Positions 1 through 6,551 of a DNA stretch of 8,561 nt are shown here, piece by piece. Every line of letters begins with the position of its first letter. Positions within the stretch are counted from its first letter, which is position 1. The notes under the pieces are model-generated. The model made no database searches. It saw only the letters and a list, made by a program, of their open reading frames with translations, and was not told the origin of the DNA. Location of the stretch: NCBI GenBank assembly GCA_013695505.1, contig JACDAH010000512.1, positions 1-8,561 on the forward strand, read 5' to 3'. Source of the stretch: Chloroflexota bacterium. Lineage in GTDB: Bacteria > Chloroflexota > Limnocylindria > Limnocylindrales > CSP1-4. Both the position numbers and the translations under genes were made by a program.

Positions 1-711
1 ACCCGCGAGCTGGAGGCCGCGAGCCACCACAAGTCCGAGTTCCTTGCCAACATGTCGCACGAGCTGCGGACTCCGTTGAACGCCATCAGCGGCTTCTCCC
101 AGGTCTTAAGGAAGCAGCTGTTCGGGGAGATCAACGAAAAGCAGGCGGAGTACCTCGACGACGTCCTGGCCTCGGCGCGAGATCTGCTGTCACTCATCGA
201 CGACGTGCTTGACCTCGCGAAGGTCGAGGCAGGGCAGGTCGAGCTCGAGGTCGCTCCCTTCGCCCTGCCTGAGGCGCTCGAGCGCGGGGTGGCGATCGTC
301 CGCGAGCGCGCGACAAAGGACGGCGTCCGAGTATCGCTCTCGTGGGATCCCGGCGTTGACATGGTCATCGGCGACGAGCGCCGAATGAGGCAGGTGGTCT
401 TCAACCTGCTCTCGAACGCGGTCAAGTTCGCGCCTGCCGGGAGCACGGTGGACGTCATTGCGGTGCGCGTCGATGGCGACGTTCGCGTCTCGGTCCGCGA
501 CAGCGGGCCGGGTATCGCCCCGGAGGACCAGGCGCGGATCTTCGAGGAGTTCCAACAAGCTGCCGCCGGCAGGGAGCAGCGTGAGGGGACTGGTCTCGGG
601 CTGGCGCTCTCACGGCGCCTCGTTGAGCTGCACGGCGGGCACATCTGGGTCGATAGCGAAGTTGGTAGGGGAAGCACGTTCGTGTTCACGCTGCCAGGGA
701 AGGCGAGCTAG
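1..711 (+). CDS. Sensor histidine kinase, C-terminal part (5' end outside window)
   Basis: The frame is open from base 1, so the true start and the sensor part lie upstream; 236 residues are visible. A dimerisation/phosphoacceptor (HisKA) domain begins with SEFLANMSHELRTPLN, where His20 of the visible part is the autophosphorylation site. An ATPase (HATPase_c) domain follows with the N box NLLSNAVKFAP (Asn135 onward), the G1 box DSGPGIAP (Asp167 onward), an F box IFEEFQ and the G2 box GTGLGLALS (Gly196 onward). All catalytic boxes are present, so the core should be active. The protein ends just after the ATPase domain without a fused receiver. The response regulator gene that starts two bases after this stop is the likely partner. 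The lead-in ahead of the H box is typical of kinases with an upstream PAS or GAF domain, but the signal sensed cannot be read here. Confidence 0.95.
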   Translation, partial: TRELEAASHHKSEFLANMSHELRTPLNAISGFSQVLRKQLFGEINEKQAEYLDDVLASARDLLSLIDDVLDLAKVEAGQVELEVAPFALPEALERGVAIVRERATKDGVRVSLSWDPGVDMVIGDERRMRQVVFNLLSNAVKFAPAGSTVDVIAVRVDGDVRVSVRDSGPGIAPEDQARIFEEFQQAAAGREQREGTGLGLALSRRLVELHGGHIWVDSEVGRGSTFVFTLPGKAS

Positions 712-713
712 GA

Positions 714-1088
714 ATGGCCGGTGAGCTGATCCTCCTGGTCGAGGACAACGAGAAGAACATGAAGCTCTTTCGCGATGTATTTCGAGCGACCGGCCACCGC
801 ACGCTCGAGGCATCGACCGCTGGGCAGGCGGTGATGCTCGCGACCAAGCATGGACCGGCTCTGGTGGTGATGGACATCCGGTTGCCGGACATGACCGGCC
901 TGGAGGCGCTGAGCCGTCTGCGCATGGACGAGCGGACCGCCCGGATCCCGGTGATCGCGGTAACCGCGCAGGCGATGAAGGGCGATCGCGAACGATTCGT
1001 TGAGGCGGGGTTTGACGGCTACCTCTCGAAACCGGTCGATATCGACGAGCTCCTCGCGATCGTCGAGCAGCATTGCGGGGGCGCCTGA
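714..1088 (+). CDS. Single-domain response regulator (CheY/DivK-like receiver)
   Basis: The 124-residue protein is one complete receiver domain with no output domain. The acidic pair Glu10-Asp11 (VEDN) would bind Mg2+, Asp54 (VVMDIRLPD) is the predicted phosphoacceptor, and Thr84 and Lys106 (SKP) are the conserved switch and phosphate-contacting residues. The ATG lies two bases after the kinase stop, so the genes are almost certainly co-transcribed and possibly translationally coupled. A purine-rich AGGGAAGG ten bases upstream, inside the kinase gene, can serve as ribosome binding site. The protein resembles DivK-type regulators, which act by protein-protein contact or pass phosphate along a relay; a role here in a relay or as a diffusible output of the kinase is inference. 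No DNA-binding or enzymatic domain is attached. Confidence 0.95.
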   Translation: MAGELILLVEDNEKNMKLFRDVFRATGHRTLEASTAGQAVMLATKHGPALVVMDIRLPDMTGLEALSRLRMDERTARIPVIAVTAQAMKGDRERFVEAGFDGYLSKPVDIDELLAIVEQHCGGA

Positions 1089-1113
1089 AGCAGAGACAAG
1101 CGGCCGGTAACGG

Positions 1114-1146
1114 CGAGCAGAATGCTCGTGGACGGCCAGCATGGCC
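1114..1146 (+). terminator. Two tandem triloop hairpins after the two-component pair
   Basis: CGAGCA (1114-1119) pairs with TGCTCG (1123-1128) around a 3-base loop. GGCCA (1134-1138) pairs with TGGCC (1142-1146), again around a 3-base loop. They begin 26 bases after the response regulator stop. No T-run follows, so this would be an atypical terminator or an mRNA-stabilising structure. In DNA this GC-rich such stems may also arise by chance. Confidence 0.3.
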
Positions 1147-1625
1147 TGTGGCCAGAAAAGCCACACGCGCGGCTCCTCAGGCGCCAGCTATGAGCTCAAG
1201 CTCGACACCGACGGCGACGCGCTTCCGGACCTTGCCTTCCACGTCCTATTCGCGTCAGCCGGCAAGGAAGCGACCGCCGCGGTCTGTCGCGCAAGTGGGA
1301 CGGCAGCGCAGGGGACCGGGCCGGTCGGCGACGCTGTCATCCGGGACGCTCCCGTGTCGCCCGCGGGTGAGGTCCACATCGCGGAAGCTGGCGGGTACAC
1401 CGGTTCTTTGCCGGCTTGCGGAGCGATCCGCGTTTCAAGGATGTCGAGGGCTTCCGAAATGATTTTCGGTTCACGGGCCACGATCCCGTCGCCGATCGAA
1501 ACGTCTTCGGCATTGTCCTCGAGGTCCCGAACGAAGCGCTTGGGGCCACAGGCGCGATTCGCCAGACCGGAAGGGCTAGCGTCCCAACCGACCGGCCGCC
1601 CCGCGCTGCGCATGTCAAATTCTGA
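1141..1625 (+). pseudogene. DUF4331-family protein remnant, frameshifted and N-terminally truncated
   Basis: Two consecutive stretches in different frames together read like the middle of a DUF4331 protein. The first (1189-1401) begins YELKLDTDGDALPDLAF and ends EVHIAEAGGYT. The second (1404-1544) is two bases out of register: it begins FFAGLRSDPRFKDVEGF and ends VFGIVLEVPNEALG. Intact family members read roughly AGGYxFFAGLRSDPFF across this junction, so the shift sits at 1402-1403. After 1544 the similarity fades and the second frame stops at 1623-1625. The family's usual N-terminal part (an SHREAP-type start and the first strands) is absent: the first frame has a stop at 1108-1110 and only an unconvincing ATG at 1141. 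No function is established for this family. The match is from recalled family consensus, not a search. Confidence 0.7.
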
Positions 1626-1640
1626 GCTCGAACCTGTACA

Positions 1641-1712
1641 GATGGCCCAATCGACCACAGAGTCATCCGCCAACCTCCGACCGACGCTTGGGCCATGACG
1701 GCGCTCGTCGTA
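1641..1712 (-). pseudogene. Possible inverted C-terminal fragment of a DUF4331 gene
   Basis: Read on the minus strand, this stretch encodes YDERRHGPSVGRRLADDSVV followed by DWAI. C-terminal parts of DUF4331 proteins, as I recall them, carry a YDTSxPAGFxNGRRLxDDVVD-like segment, so the spacing from Tyr-Asp to the GRRLADD core agrees well. It lies about 100 bases beyond the plus-strand DUF4331 remnant but in the opposite direction, which would require a local inversion. The match is short and might be chance. Confidence 0.3.
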
Positions 1713-1772
1713 CACCCCAACGGCAGCCGGCGTCGGCACATCCACAACGGTTTCGGCGCCGTATCCACGGGC

Positions 1773-2282
1773 ATGATCATGACCGGCACCGTCGCCCCTC
1801 CTCGGGCGACGATGCGCATCGACCTATTCGCCCTGGCGACCCTGTCCTTCGGTGCCGCCGCGATTCATTTCGCGGTCATCGGCGAGCACTTCGCCGAGTA
1901 CGCCCTGTTCGGCGTGTTTTTCTCGGTCGTGGGCTGGTTTGAGGCGCTCTGGGCGCTTGCCTACGTCGTTCACCCCACCCAGCGGCTCGCCGGAGCGGCA
2001 TTCGTCGTGAACGTGGCGACAGTCCTGATTTGGGGTTGGGCGCACCTGGTGGGGCTTCCCTTCGGTCCCGACCCGGGCCAGGTCGAGCCGACCACGATCA
2101 CGGATCTCATGGCGACGCTGTTCGAAATCGTGCTGGTCGGCGGGCTAGTGATCGTCCTGACCAGACAACCCCCGAGTGTGGTCCCGAGCGCATGGCGCGC
2201 CGCGTTCTTGGCCGCCCTCATCGTGGCCGTCGCTCTTGGCACGACGCTGGCGCTGGCTCAGCCGCCATCGATGGGCGGTTAG
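1773..2282 (+). CDS. Small multi-pass membrane protein of unknown function
   Basis: From the ATG at 1773 this gives 169 residues with about five hydrophobic segments: around LFALATLSFGAAAIHFAVI, YALFGVFFSVVGWFEALWAL, AAFVVNVATVLIWGWAHLVG, ATLFEIVLVGGLVIVLT and AFLAALIVAVALGTTLALA. A conserved-looking loop, VGLPFGPDPGQVE, follows the third segment. I recall similar small membrane proteins in Actinomycetota and Chloroflexota, with an IHFAV...EHF start and a GLPFGPxPG loop, but know no function for them. The frame is open from an ATG at 1695, but that extra N-terminus is hydrophilic and overlaps the DUF4331 remnant zone. ATGs at 1779 and 1812 are also possible; the last starts right before the first membrane segment. 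None has a clear Shine-Dalgarno site. The stop is six bases before the insertion sequence, so the gene looks intact. Confidence 0.75.
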   Translation: MIMTGTVAPPRATMRIDLFALATLSFGAAAIHFAVIGEHFAEYALFGVFFSVVGWFEALWALAYVVHPTQRLAGAAFVVNVATVLIWGWAHLVGLPFGPDPGQVEPTTITDLMATLFEIVLVGGLVIVLTRQPPSVVPSAWRAAFLAALIVAVALGTTLALAQPPSMGG

Positions 2283-2288
2283 GTCTAG

Positions 2289-2311
2289 TTCCCAATCAGG
2301 TTGTTGACGGG
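2289..2311. repeat. Left terminal inverted repeat of the IS481-family element
   Basis: It runs from TTCCCA to TTGTTGACGGG and matches the reverse complement of 3277-3299 at 21 of 23 positions. The two mismatches are at repeat positions 7 (A versus C) and 10 (A versus G). The inner block GGTTGTTGACGGG is identical in both copies. Similarity stops sharply on both sides. Confidence 0.85.
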
Positions 2312-2370
2312 CTGAGGGCCCCTATCGTTCGGCTGTTGGTGTCGAAGCCACAGTCGAAGAAGGGACCCTC

Positions 2371-3309
2371 ATGCCGCATCCTAATGCCCGCCTGACCCCG
2401 CACGGTCGGGCGCTCCTCGTGACCCGGATCAGCACTGGCTGGACGATCACCGCGGCGGCGCGAGCCGCAGGGATCAGCCGACAGACGGGATCGAAGTGGT
2501 GGCATCGCGCGAACGCCGGGCAGTTCGTCGATCGCTCGAGTGCCGTCCATCACCAGGCTCGCCGCCATCCCGACGAGCTGGTCGCCGCGCTGTGCGCCCG
2601 CCGGCGCGAACTGCGGGTCGGCCCTCATGTCCTGGGCTGGCAGACCGGTCTGGCCCGTTCGAGCGTGTATGCGATCCTGCGCCGCGAAGGTCTGGGTCGA
2701 CTCGACCGGCTCGATCCCAAACCGGCGGTGGTCCGCTACGAACGGGAGCGCCCGGGCGAACTCGTCCACCTCGACACCAAGATGCTCGGCCGGATCGGTC
2801 CAGGTGGCGGGCATCGGGTCCACGGCGTCGGGGTCAAGGACAAGTTCCGCGGGATCGGCTGGGATCGAGTCCACATCGCCATCGACGACCACAGCCGCCT
2901 CGCGTATGCCGAGGAGCTGCCTGACGAGAGTCCGAAGACGACCGCTGCGTTCCTCCGTCGGGCCTGGCGGTTCTATGCCGGTCACGGGATCACGATCGAG
3001 CGGATCCTGACCGACAACGGTGGCTGCTACCGGAGCCGCGAGCTGGCGGCGGCCTGCGATGAGCTCGGGATCGGCCACCGCCGGACCCGACCGTATCGAC
3101 CGCAGACCAACGGCAAAGCCGAGCGGATGGTCCGGACGCTGATGGCGGAGTGGGCCTATGCCCGACCGTTCACCGATACCGCCGATCGCGTGGCCAGCCT
3201 GCCCGCGTTCATCGACTTCTACAATCAGGCTCGACCCCATTGGTCACTGGCCGGACAGCCGCCGATCAGCCGGACACCCGTCAACAACCCGAGTGGGAAG
3301 AACGGCTAG
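2371..3309 (+). CDS. IS481-family DDE transposase
   Basis: The 312-residue protein is the usual size for this family. An N-terminal helix-turn-helix (roughly residues 15-50, with TITAAARAAGISRQTGSKWW) would recognise the element ends. The rve-type catalytic core follows with Asp135 (LVHLDTK), Asp215 (ILTDNGG) and Glu251 (NGKAERMVRTL), leaving 35 residues between the second Asp and the Glu, as in DD(35)E enzymes. Supporting motifs include DDHSR near residue 172, RPYRPQTNGKAER, and FYNQARPHWSLAGQPP. The ATG at 2371 has a purine-rich AGAAGGGA a few bases upstream. The final residues VNNPSGKNG are encoded by the right inverted repeat and the bases beyond it, and the TAG stop lies inside the flanking CTAG. 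All catalytic residues are present and the frame is unbroken, so the element may be active. Confidence 0.95.
   Translation: MPHPNARLTPHGRALLVTRISTGWTITAAARAAGISRQTGSKWWHRANAGQFVDRSSAVHHQARRHPDELVAALCARRRELRVGPHVLGWQTGLARSSVYAILRREGLGRLDRLDPKPAVVRYERERPGELVHLDTKMLGRIGPGGGHRVHGVGVKDKFRGIGWDRVHIAIDDHSRLAYAEELPDESPKTTAAFLRRAWRFYAGHGITIERILTDNGGCYRSRELAAACDELGIGHRRTRPYRPQTNGKAERMVRTLMAEWAYARPFTDTADRVASLPAFIDFYNQARPHWSLAGQPPISRTPVNNPSGKNG
3277..3299. repeat. Right terminal inverted repeat of the IS481-family element
   Basis: It is the partner of 2289-2311, 21 of 23 positions matching, with CCCGTCAACAACC as the inner identical block. It overlaps the 3' end of the transposase gene and encodes the PVNNPSGK part of its tail. 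Confidence 0.85.
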
Positions 3310-3520
3310 CCGACAGGATCCACGGTCCGGACGCCCGACGGGTCTGGGCAGACGCTGCGACGACCTTCGCGGCAGACCGCGCGCACGGTCCTGATCCTGG
3401 CGGAACATAAAAGCAGCTTGGGCGGGTCGTCGGGTGGGGCATCAGCGCGTCGCCTCAATTACGATCGCACCCCGACAGCCTCCCGCGCATGTCCGGCCGC
3501 CCGCCCTACGTGGAGCAATA
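3310..3520. other. Spacer between the insertion sequence and the exchanger gene
   Basis: No recognisable protein similarity was found in any frame. It holds a short AT-richer patch (AACATAAAAGC near 3403-3413) in otherwise GC-rich DNA, which could be part of a promoter for the downstream exchanger gene, but no convincing -35 box accompanies it. Confidence 0.3.
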
Positions 3521-4789
3521 TTGAGCGCGAACCGGTCGCCTGCACCGCGCCTGACCCGGCCCTCGCTCCGTCCGTTCGCGTTCGGTGTCGCGCTCGCTGG
3601 AGCGGCGACAGCGCCTGCACTCGTCGTTCGGCTCGCTGGGCTGCAGCCGGCCCCGATCGTTGCCGTGGCCCTCTTCGGAGCCTCGATCCTCGGTGCCGGA
3701 TTCCTCCTCTCGTGGGGCGCCGAGGCGGCCGAGGCGCATGTCGCTCAAGGGGTCGCACTCGCCGGGCTGGCGCTGGTCACGGTGCTGCCCGAATATGCCG
3801 TCGACATCTACTACACCCTCCGGGCTGGGGCGGACCCGGGTTCCGATTTCGTGCAATTCGCGGCGGCCAACATGACCGGCGCCAACCGGCTCCTGATCGG
3901 TGTCGGCTGGCCGCTCATCGCCATCCTGTATTGGGTGCGCTCGAGGCGTTCAGTCGTCCCACTCCAGCCCGCCAACGCCGCCGAGATCTCGTTCCTGGCC
4001 CTGGCCAGCCTGTACTCATTCGCTATCGTCGCCAAAGGCCAGATCGAAATCATCGATACGGTCGTACTGGCGGCGATTTTCGGCGGGTACCTGTGGCGCT
4101 TGAGCAGGCTCCCCAAGGAGGCCGACGAAGAGGATGGGGATGTGGAGGTCGGGCCGGCGGCTGCACTGCGGGTGCTGCCCAAGCGCCGGCAGTACGCCCT
4201 GATCGCCGTTCTCACGATCGTCGCGGCGATCGTCATCGTCCTCGCTGCCGAGCCGTTTGCCGAGTCGCTGCTCGCGGCCGGCACGCAGCTCGGGATCAAT
4301 CGCTTCTTTCTCGTCCAATGGGTCGCACCGCTCGCCGGGGAGGCACCGGAGATCGTCATCACCGTGCTGTTCGTGCTGGCCCTCCGGCCAGCGGCCGCCC
4401 TTGGTGCGCTGATCAGCGACAAGATCAACCAATGGACCCTGCTCGTGGGATTCATCCCGCTGTTCTACAGTCTCGCCCGCGGCGGACTGCACCCGTTTCC
4501 GCTTGACGCCCGGCAGCACGAGGAGTTCTTCCTGACCGCGGCCCAGTCGCTGTTTGCGGTCGCCCTACTCCTCCGCCTCCGCCTCCACCTCCTCGGCGCG
4601 GCCGCTCTGTTCGGGCTGTTCACGGTTCAGTTCACGCTGGCGTTCGTGAACCAGGCCGACGAGTTCAACACGATCACCGTCCTCACCACGCTTGGCTGGG
4701 TCTACATCGCCCTCGCGGTCATGCTCGTCCTGCGCGACTGGAGGCTCCTCGTGGAACATGCCCGATTCGGCCTGTTGAATCGCTCCTGA
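3521..4789 (+). CDS. Ca2+/cation antiporter (CaCA) superfamily sodium/calcium exchanger-like protein
   Basis: From the TTG at 3521 the protein has 422 residues and about ten to twelve hydrophobic segments in two related halves. Each half carries an alpha-repeat-like motif with a membrane-embedded glutamate: Glu91 in LVTVLPEYAVD and Glu277 in LAGEAPEIVIT. These are followed by ANMTGANRLLIG and ISDKINQWTLLVG, which occupy the place of the second part of each repeat in CaCA exchangers. The halves are joined by a short acidic loop (about residues 198-210, KEADEEDGDVE). The family swaps Na+ or H+ for Ca2+ or related cations across the inner membrane; the actual ions are unknown here. The TTG has GGAG at 3512-3515, five bases upstream. 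The frame is open from a GTG at 3434, but that extra 29-residue stretch looks non-coding. The repeats are diverged from canonical GxNxxGSNIFN forms, so substrate assignment is open. Confidence 0.85.
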   Translation: MSANRSPAPRLTRPSLRPFAFGVALAGAATAPALVVRLAGLQPAPIVAVALFGASILGAGFLLSWGAEAAEAHVAQGVALAGLALVTVLPEYAVDIYYTLRAGADPGSDFVQFAAANMTGANRLLIGVGWPLIAILYWVRSRRSVVPLQPANAAEISFLALASLYSFAIVAKGQIEIIDTVVLAAIFGGYLWRLSRLPKEADEEDGDVEVGPAAALRVLPKRRQYALIAVLTIVAAIVIVLAAEPFAESLLAAGTQLGINRFFLVQWVAPLAGEAPEIVITVLFVLALRPAAALGALISDKINQWTLLVGFIPLFYSLARGGLHPFPLDARQHEEFFLTAAQSLFAVALLLRLRLHLLGAAALFGLFTVQFTLAFVNQADEFNTITVLTTLGWVYIALAVMLVLRDWRLLVEHARFGLLNRS

Positions 4790-5129
4790 GCGATACGACG
4801 GAGCACCCGGCGACGGACGGAAGCGCCAAGGGCCCGTCGCGTCGGCCCCTACGCTCTGAGGGGTCCGGTGGACCTTCCCGAATTTGGCGCCGAGCAAAGG
4901 TCTTCGCCGACTCCTGCGCGGTTCGTTGGCTCGACAGAAGGGTCTGCAAATTCGCGTCAACGCCGCCTGGTGTTTTGGCCTCGCATTCCGCACAATCCGC
5001 CGAACGGACAGTTGGAGGGTTCCTCTATTGGCAAGAGGGACCTGAGCATAGTGACGCACGAATCCGGTCATCCGATCCCAGGCCTGCAGCTCAGATCGTT
5101 GTGCGTCGGATCGACCGCTGGTTTCGTCG

Positions 5130-5149
5130 TTCGAGTTTGGCCACTCGAA
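5130..5149. promoter_or_regulatory. Inverted repeat upstream of the S41-like lipoprotein gene
   Basis: TTCGAG (5130-5135) and its exact reverse complement CTCGAA (5144-5149) flank an 8-base spacer, TTTGGCCA. The repeat lies about 30 bases before the preferred TTG start. It could be an operator for a dimeric regulator or a leader hairpin. No binding protein can be named. Confidence 0.3.
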
Positions 5150-5167
5150 ATTACCTGTGGCGAACGC

Positions 5168-5173
5168 GGAGGG
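5168..5173 (+). promoter_or_regulatory. Ribosome binding site deciding the start of the S41-like lipoprotein
   Basis: GGAGGG lies four bases before the TTG at 5178. The alternative GTG starts at 5157 and 5208 lack a well-spaced Shine-Dalgarno sequence. A second purine run (5215-5226) has no canonical in-frame start codon at a usable distance. Confidence 0.45.
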
Positions 5174-5177
5174 CTGC

Positions 5178-6551
5178 TTGGTTCCTGAGCACGAGACTCA
5201 TCGAGGCGTGGCGCAAGGGAGGGAGACGGTCAGCTCCTGGCAATCCCTGGCCGTTGTTCTCATGCTGACCGCCGTCGTTGCTGGATGTGGTGCCTCGGCG
5301 CGGAATTCCCCAACCGGCGGATCAGTTGCACCCTCGGCGGCAACGTCTGCGAGTGCATTGCCCGTCGCCAGTGCCGTCACGGGCGTCGGCGAACAGCTGG
5401 CCGCCGACCTCGACGTCATCGATCATGCGGTCCGAACCCGGCATCCTGCGCCGTTCCTCAATACGACCGAGGCCAAGTGGAACGCCAGGATCACAGAGCT
5501 CCGAGCTTCGCTGCCGAATGCGTCGCCCGACCAGGCGCTGGTCCAGATAACGAGCCTCATCGGGCTACTCGACACCCACTCATACCTCGTGGGTCCATCG
5601 GGCAATTCCTTCCCCATCGCCACGTACCGGTTCGCCGATGGGTTGTTTGTGACGCGCGCCGTCGACCCGGCGCTCCTGGGCTTTCGGATCGACGCCATCG
5701 ACGGCACTCCGATCGCCACGGTCGAGGCCAGGCTCCGACCGCTGATCGCCGCCGACAACGAAAGCGGCAAGCTCGATGCGCTCGGGGTCTCCGGGGTCGA
5801 CCCGGAAGCCGAGCGGCGGACAGGATCGCCCAACGAGCTTCATGGGCTCGGGATCATCAGCGATCCAACATCCGCGGCCTTCACCCTCACCGGTCCCGAC
5901 GGGTCGCGGAGGATCGTGACTCTCGCCGCGGTTCCCGGCGGTCCCTTGAATGACGAGCTCCGCGTCTCCGGCGGCCTTCTCGGCGACAAGCCCGACGCCG
6001 TGGCCCGGCGTGACCTTGTGGTCTGGACGCGCCTCGACCCGAAGCACAAGGCGTTCATCTTCAGCGTCAACGACATGCACGAGGACGGCGTCCCGGACGC
6101 AATCGGTGCCATGCAACAGGCACTTACGGATGGGTCAGCGACCCGGGTGATACTCGACCTGCGGTACGCCCGCGGCGGAAGCACGAGCGCGATGGACGGC
6201 CTCCTCGCCGCACTGGCGGCGAATCGCGAGATCAATCGTCCTGGCGGGCTCGTGGTCCTGATCGGCCGCGAGGACGTCTCGGCCTCAACGGCATTCATCG
6301 CCGAACTCGACAGGCAGACGATGGCTGTCTTTGTCGGCGAACCCACCCCGGCCCGCGCGGACAACGGTCTGGACCCGCAAACGATCGCCCTGCCCGCTTC
6401 CGGGTGGGCTCTGGTCATCCCGACCTACCGGCTTGGGACCGGCGATCCCCGAACGGAGATCGCACCGGAAATCGCGGTGCCTCTCAAAGCAGCCGAGTTC
6501 TTTGCCGGCCGGGATCCGGCCCTCGATGCCGCGCTCGCATACCGCCCGTAA
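5178..6551 (+). CDS. Peptidase S41-like lipoprotein
   Basis: From the TTG at 5178 the protein has 457 residues. A lipoprotein signal ends in LTAVVAGC (lipid-modified Cys37), followed by a Ser/Ala/Thr-rich linker. The mature part resembles tail-specific-protease-like (S41) proteins: an N-terminal helical region with LAADLDVIDHAVRTRHPAPF and LLDTHSYLV (near residue 133, where relatives have a GDGHT-like motif), then the core with DLRYARGGST (Asp327 onward, in place of DLRxNxGG) and GREDVSAST, whose Ser368 aligns with the catalytic serine. The tail matches the family ending DPR-x-EIAPEIAVP ... FFAGRDPALDAAL. No lysine is seen about 25 residues after Ser368, where classical C-terminal processing proteases have their base, so activity is uncertain. 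It probably acts outside the membrane. Starts at GTG 5157 or GTG 5208 are possible. It converges on the next lipoprotein gene. Confidence 0.8.
   Translation: MVPEHETHRGVAQGRETVSSWQSLAVVLMLTAVVAGCGASARNSPTGGSVAPSAATSASALPVASAVTGVGEQLAADLDVIDHAVRTRHPAPFLNTTEAKWNARITELRASLPNASPDQALVQITSLIGLLDTHSYLVGPSGNSFPIATYRFADGLFVTRAVDPALLGFRIDAIDGTPIATVEARLRPLIAADNESGKLDALGVSGVDPEAERRTGSPNELHGLGIISDPTSAAFTLTGPDGSRRIVTLAAVPGGPLNDELRVSGGLLGDKPDAVARRDLVVWTRLDPKHKAFIFSVNDMHEDGVPDAIGAMQQALTDGSATRVILDLRYARGGSTSAMDGLLAALAANREINRPGGLVVLIGREDVSASTAFIAELDRQTMAVFVGEPTPARADNGLDPQTIALPASGWALVIPTYRLGTGDPRTEIAPEIAVPLKAAEFFAGRDPALDAALAYRP

Larger units (their letters stand above)
2289..3305 (+). mobile_element. IS481-family insertion sequence, apparently intact
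   Basis: The element is about 1.0 kb with one transposase gene and terminal inverted repeats at 2289-2311 and 3277-3299. CTAG flanks both sides: 2285-2288 abuts the left repeat, and 3306-3309 lies six bases beyond the right repeat. IS481-type elements are known for preferring CTAG-containing targets, so the boundary was placed between the two CTAGs. By inverted repeats alone it would end at 3299. No longer direct repeat of flanking DNA is visible. Size, the D-D-E spacing of the transposase and the termini all agree with the family. Confidence 0.85.
4790..5177. other. Stretch without a recognisable gene
   Basis: About 390 bases lie between the exchanger stop and the S41-like lipoprotein gene. 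Open frames exist on both strands but none gives a protein-like sequence or a clear ribosome binding site. A short hairpin GGTCC-ggt-GGACC (4862-4874) lies downstream of the exchanger, without a T-run. An inverted repeat (5130-5149) precedes the lipoprotein gene. The region presumably holds the terminator of one gene and the promoter of the next. Confidence 0.5.

Noticed and set aside
1188..1745. A 185-codon open frame on the minus strand taken as an intact gene
   Set aside because: It runs antisense to the DUF4331 remnant, and outside the short 1641-1712 segment its translation is low-quality, with no start context or family-like pattern.
2296..3240. Long minus-strand open frame of 314 codons
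   Set aside because: It is antisense to the IS481 transposase, whose complete catalytic core is on the plus strand; long antisense frames are expected in GC-rich DNA.
3418..4506. Plus-strand open frame of 362 codons
   Set aside because: Its translation is Arg/Gly/Pro-rich with no membrane segments, and it overlaps the clear exchanger gene in another frame.
4868..5188. Plus-strand open frames between the exchanger and the S41-like lipoprotein
   Set aside because: No family-like sequence, no ribosome site, and overlap with the next gene's start; treated as non-coding.
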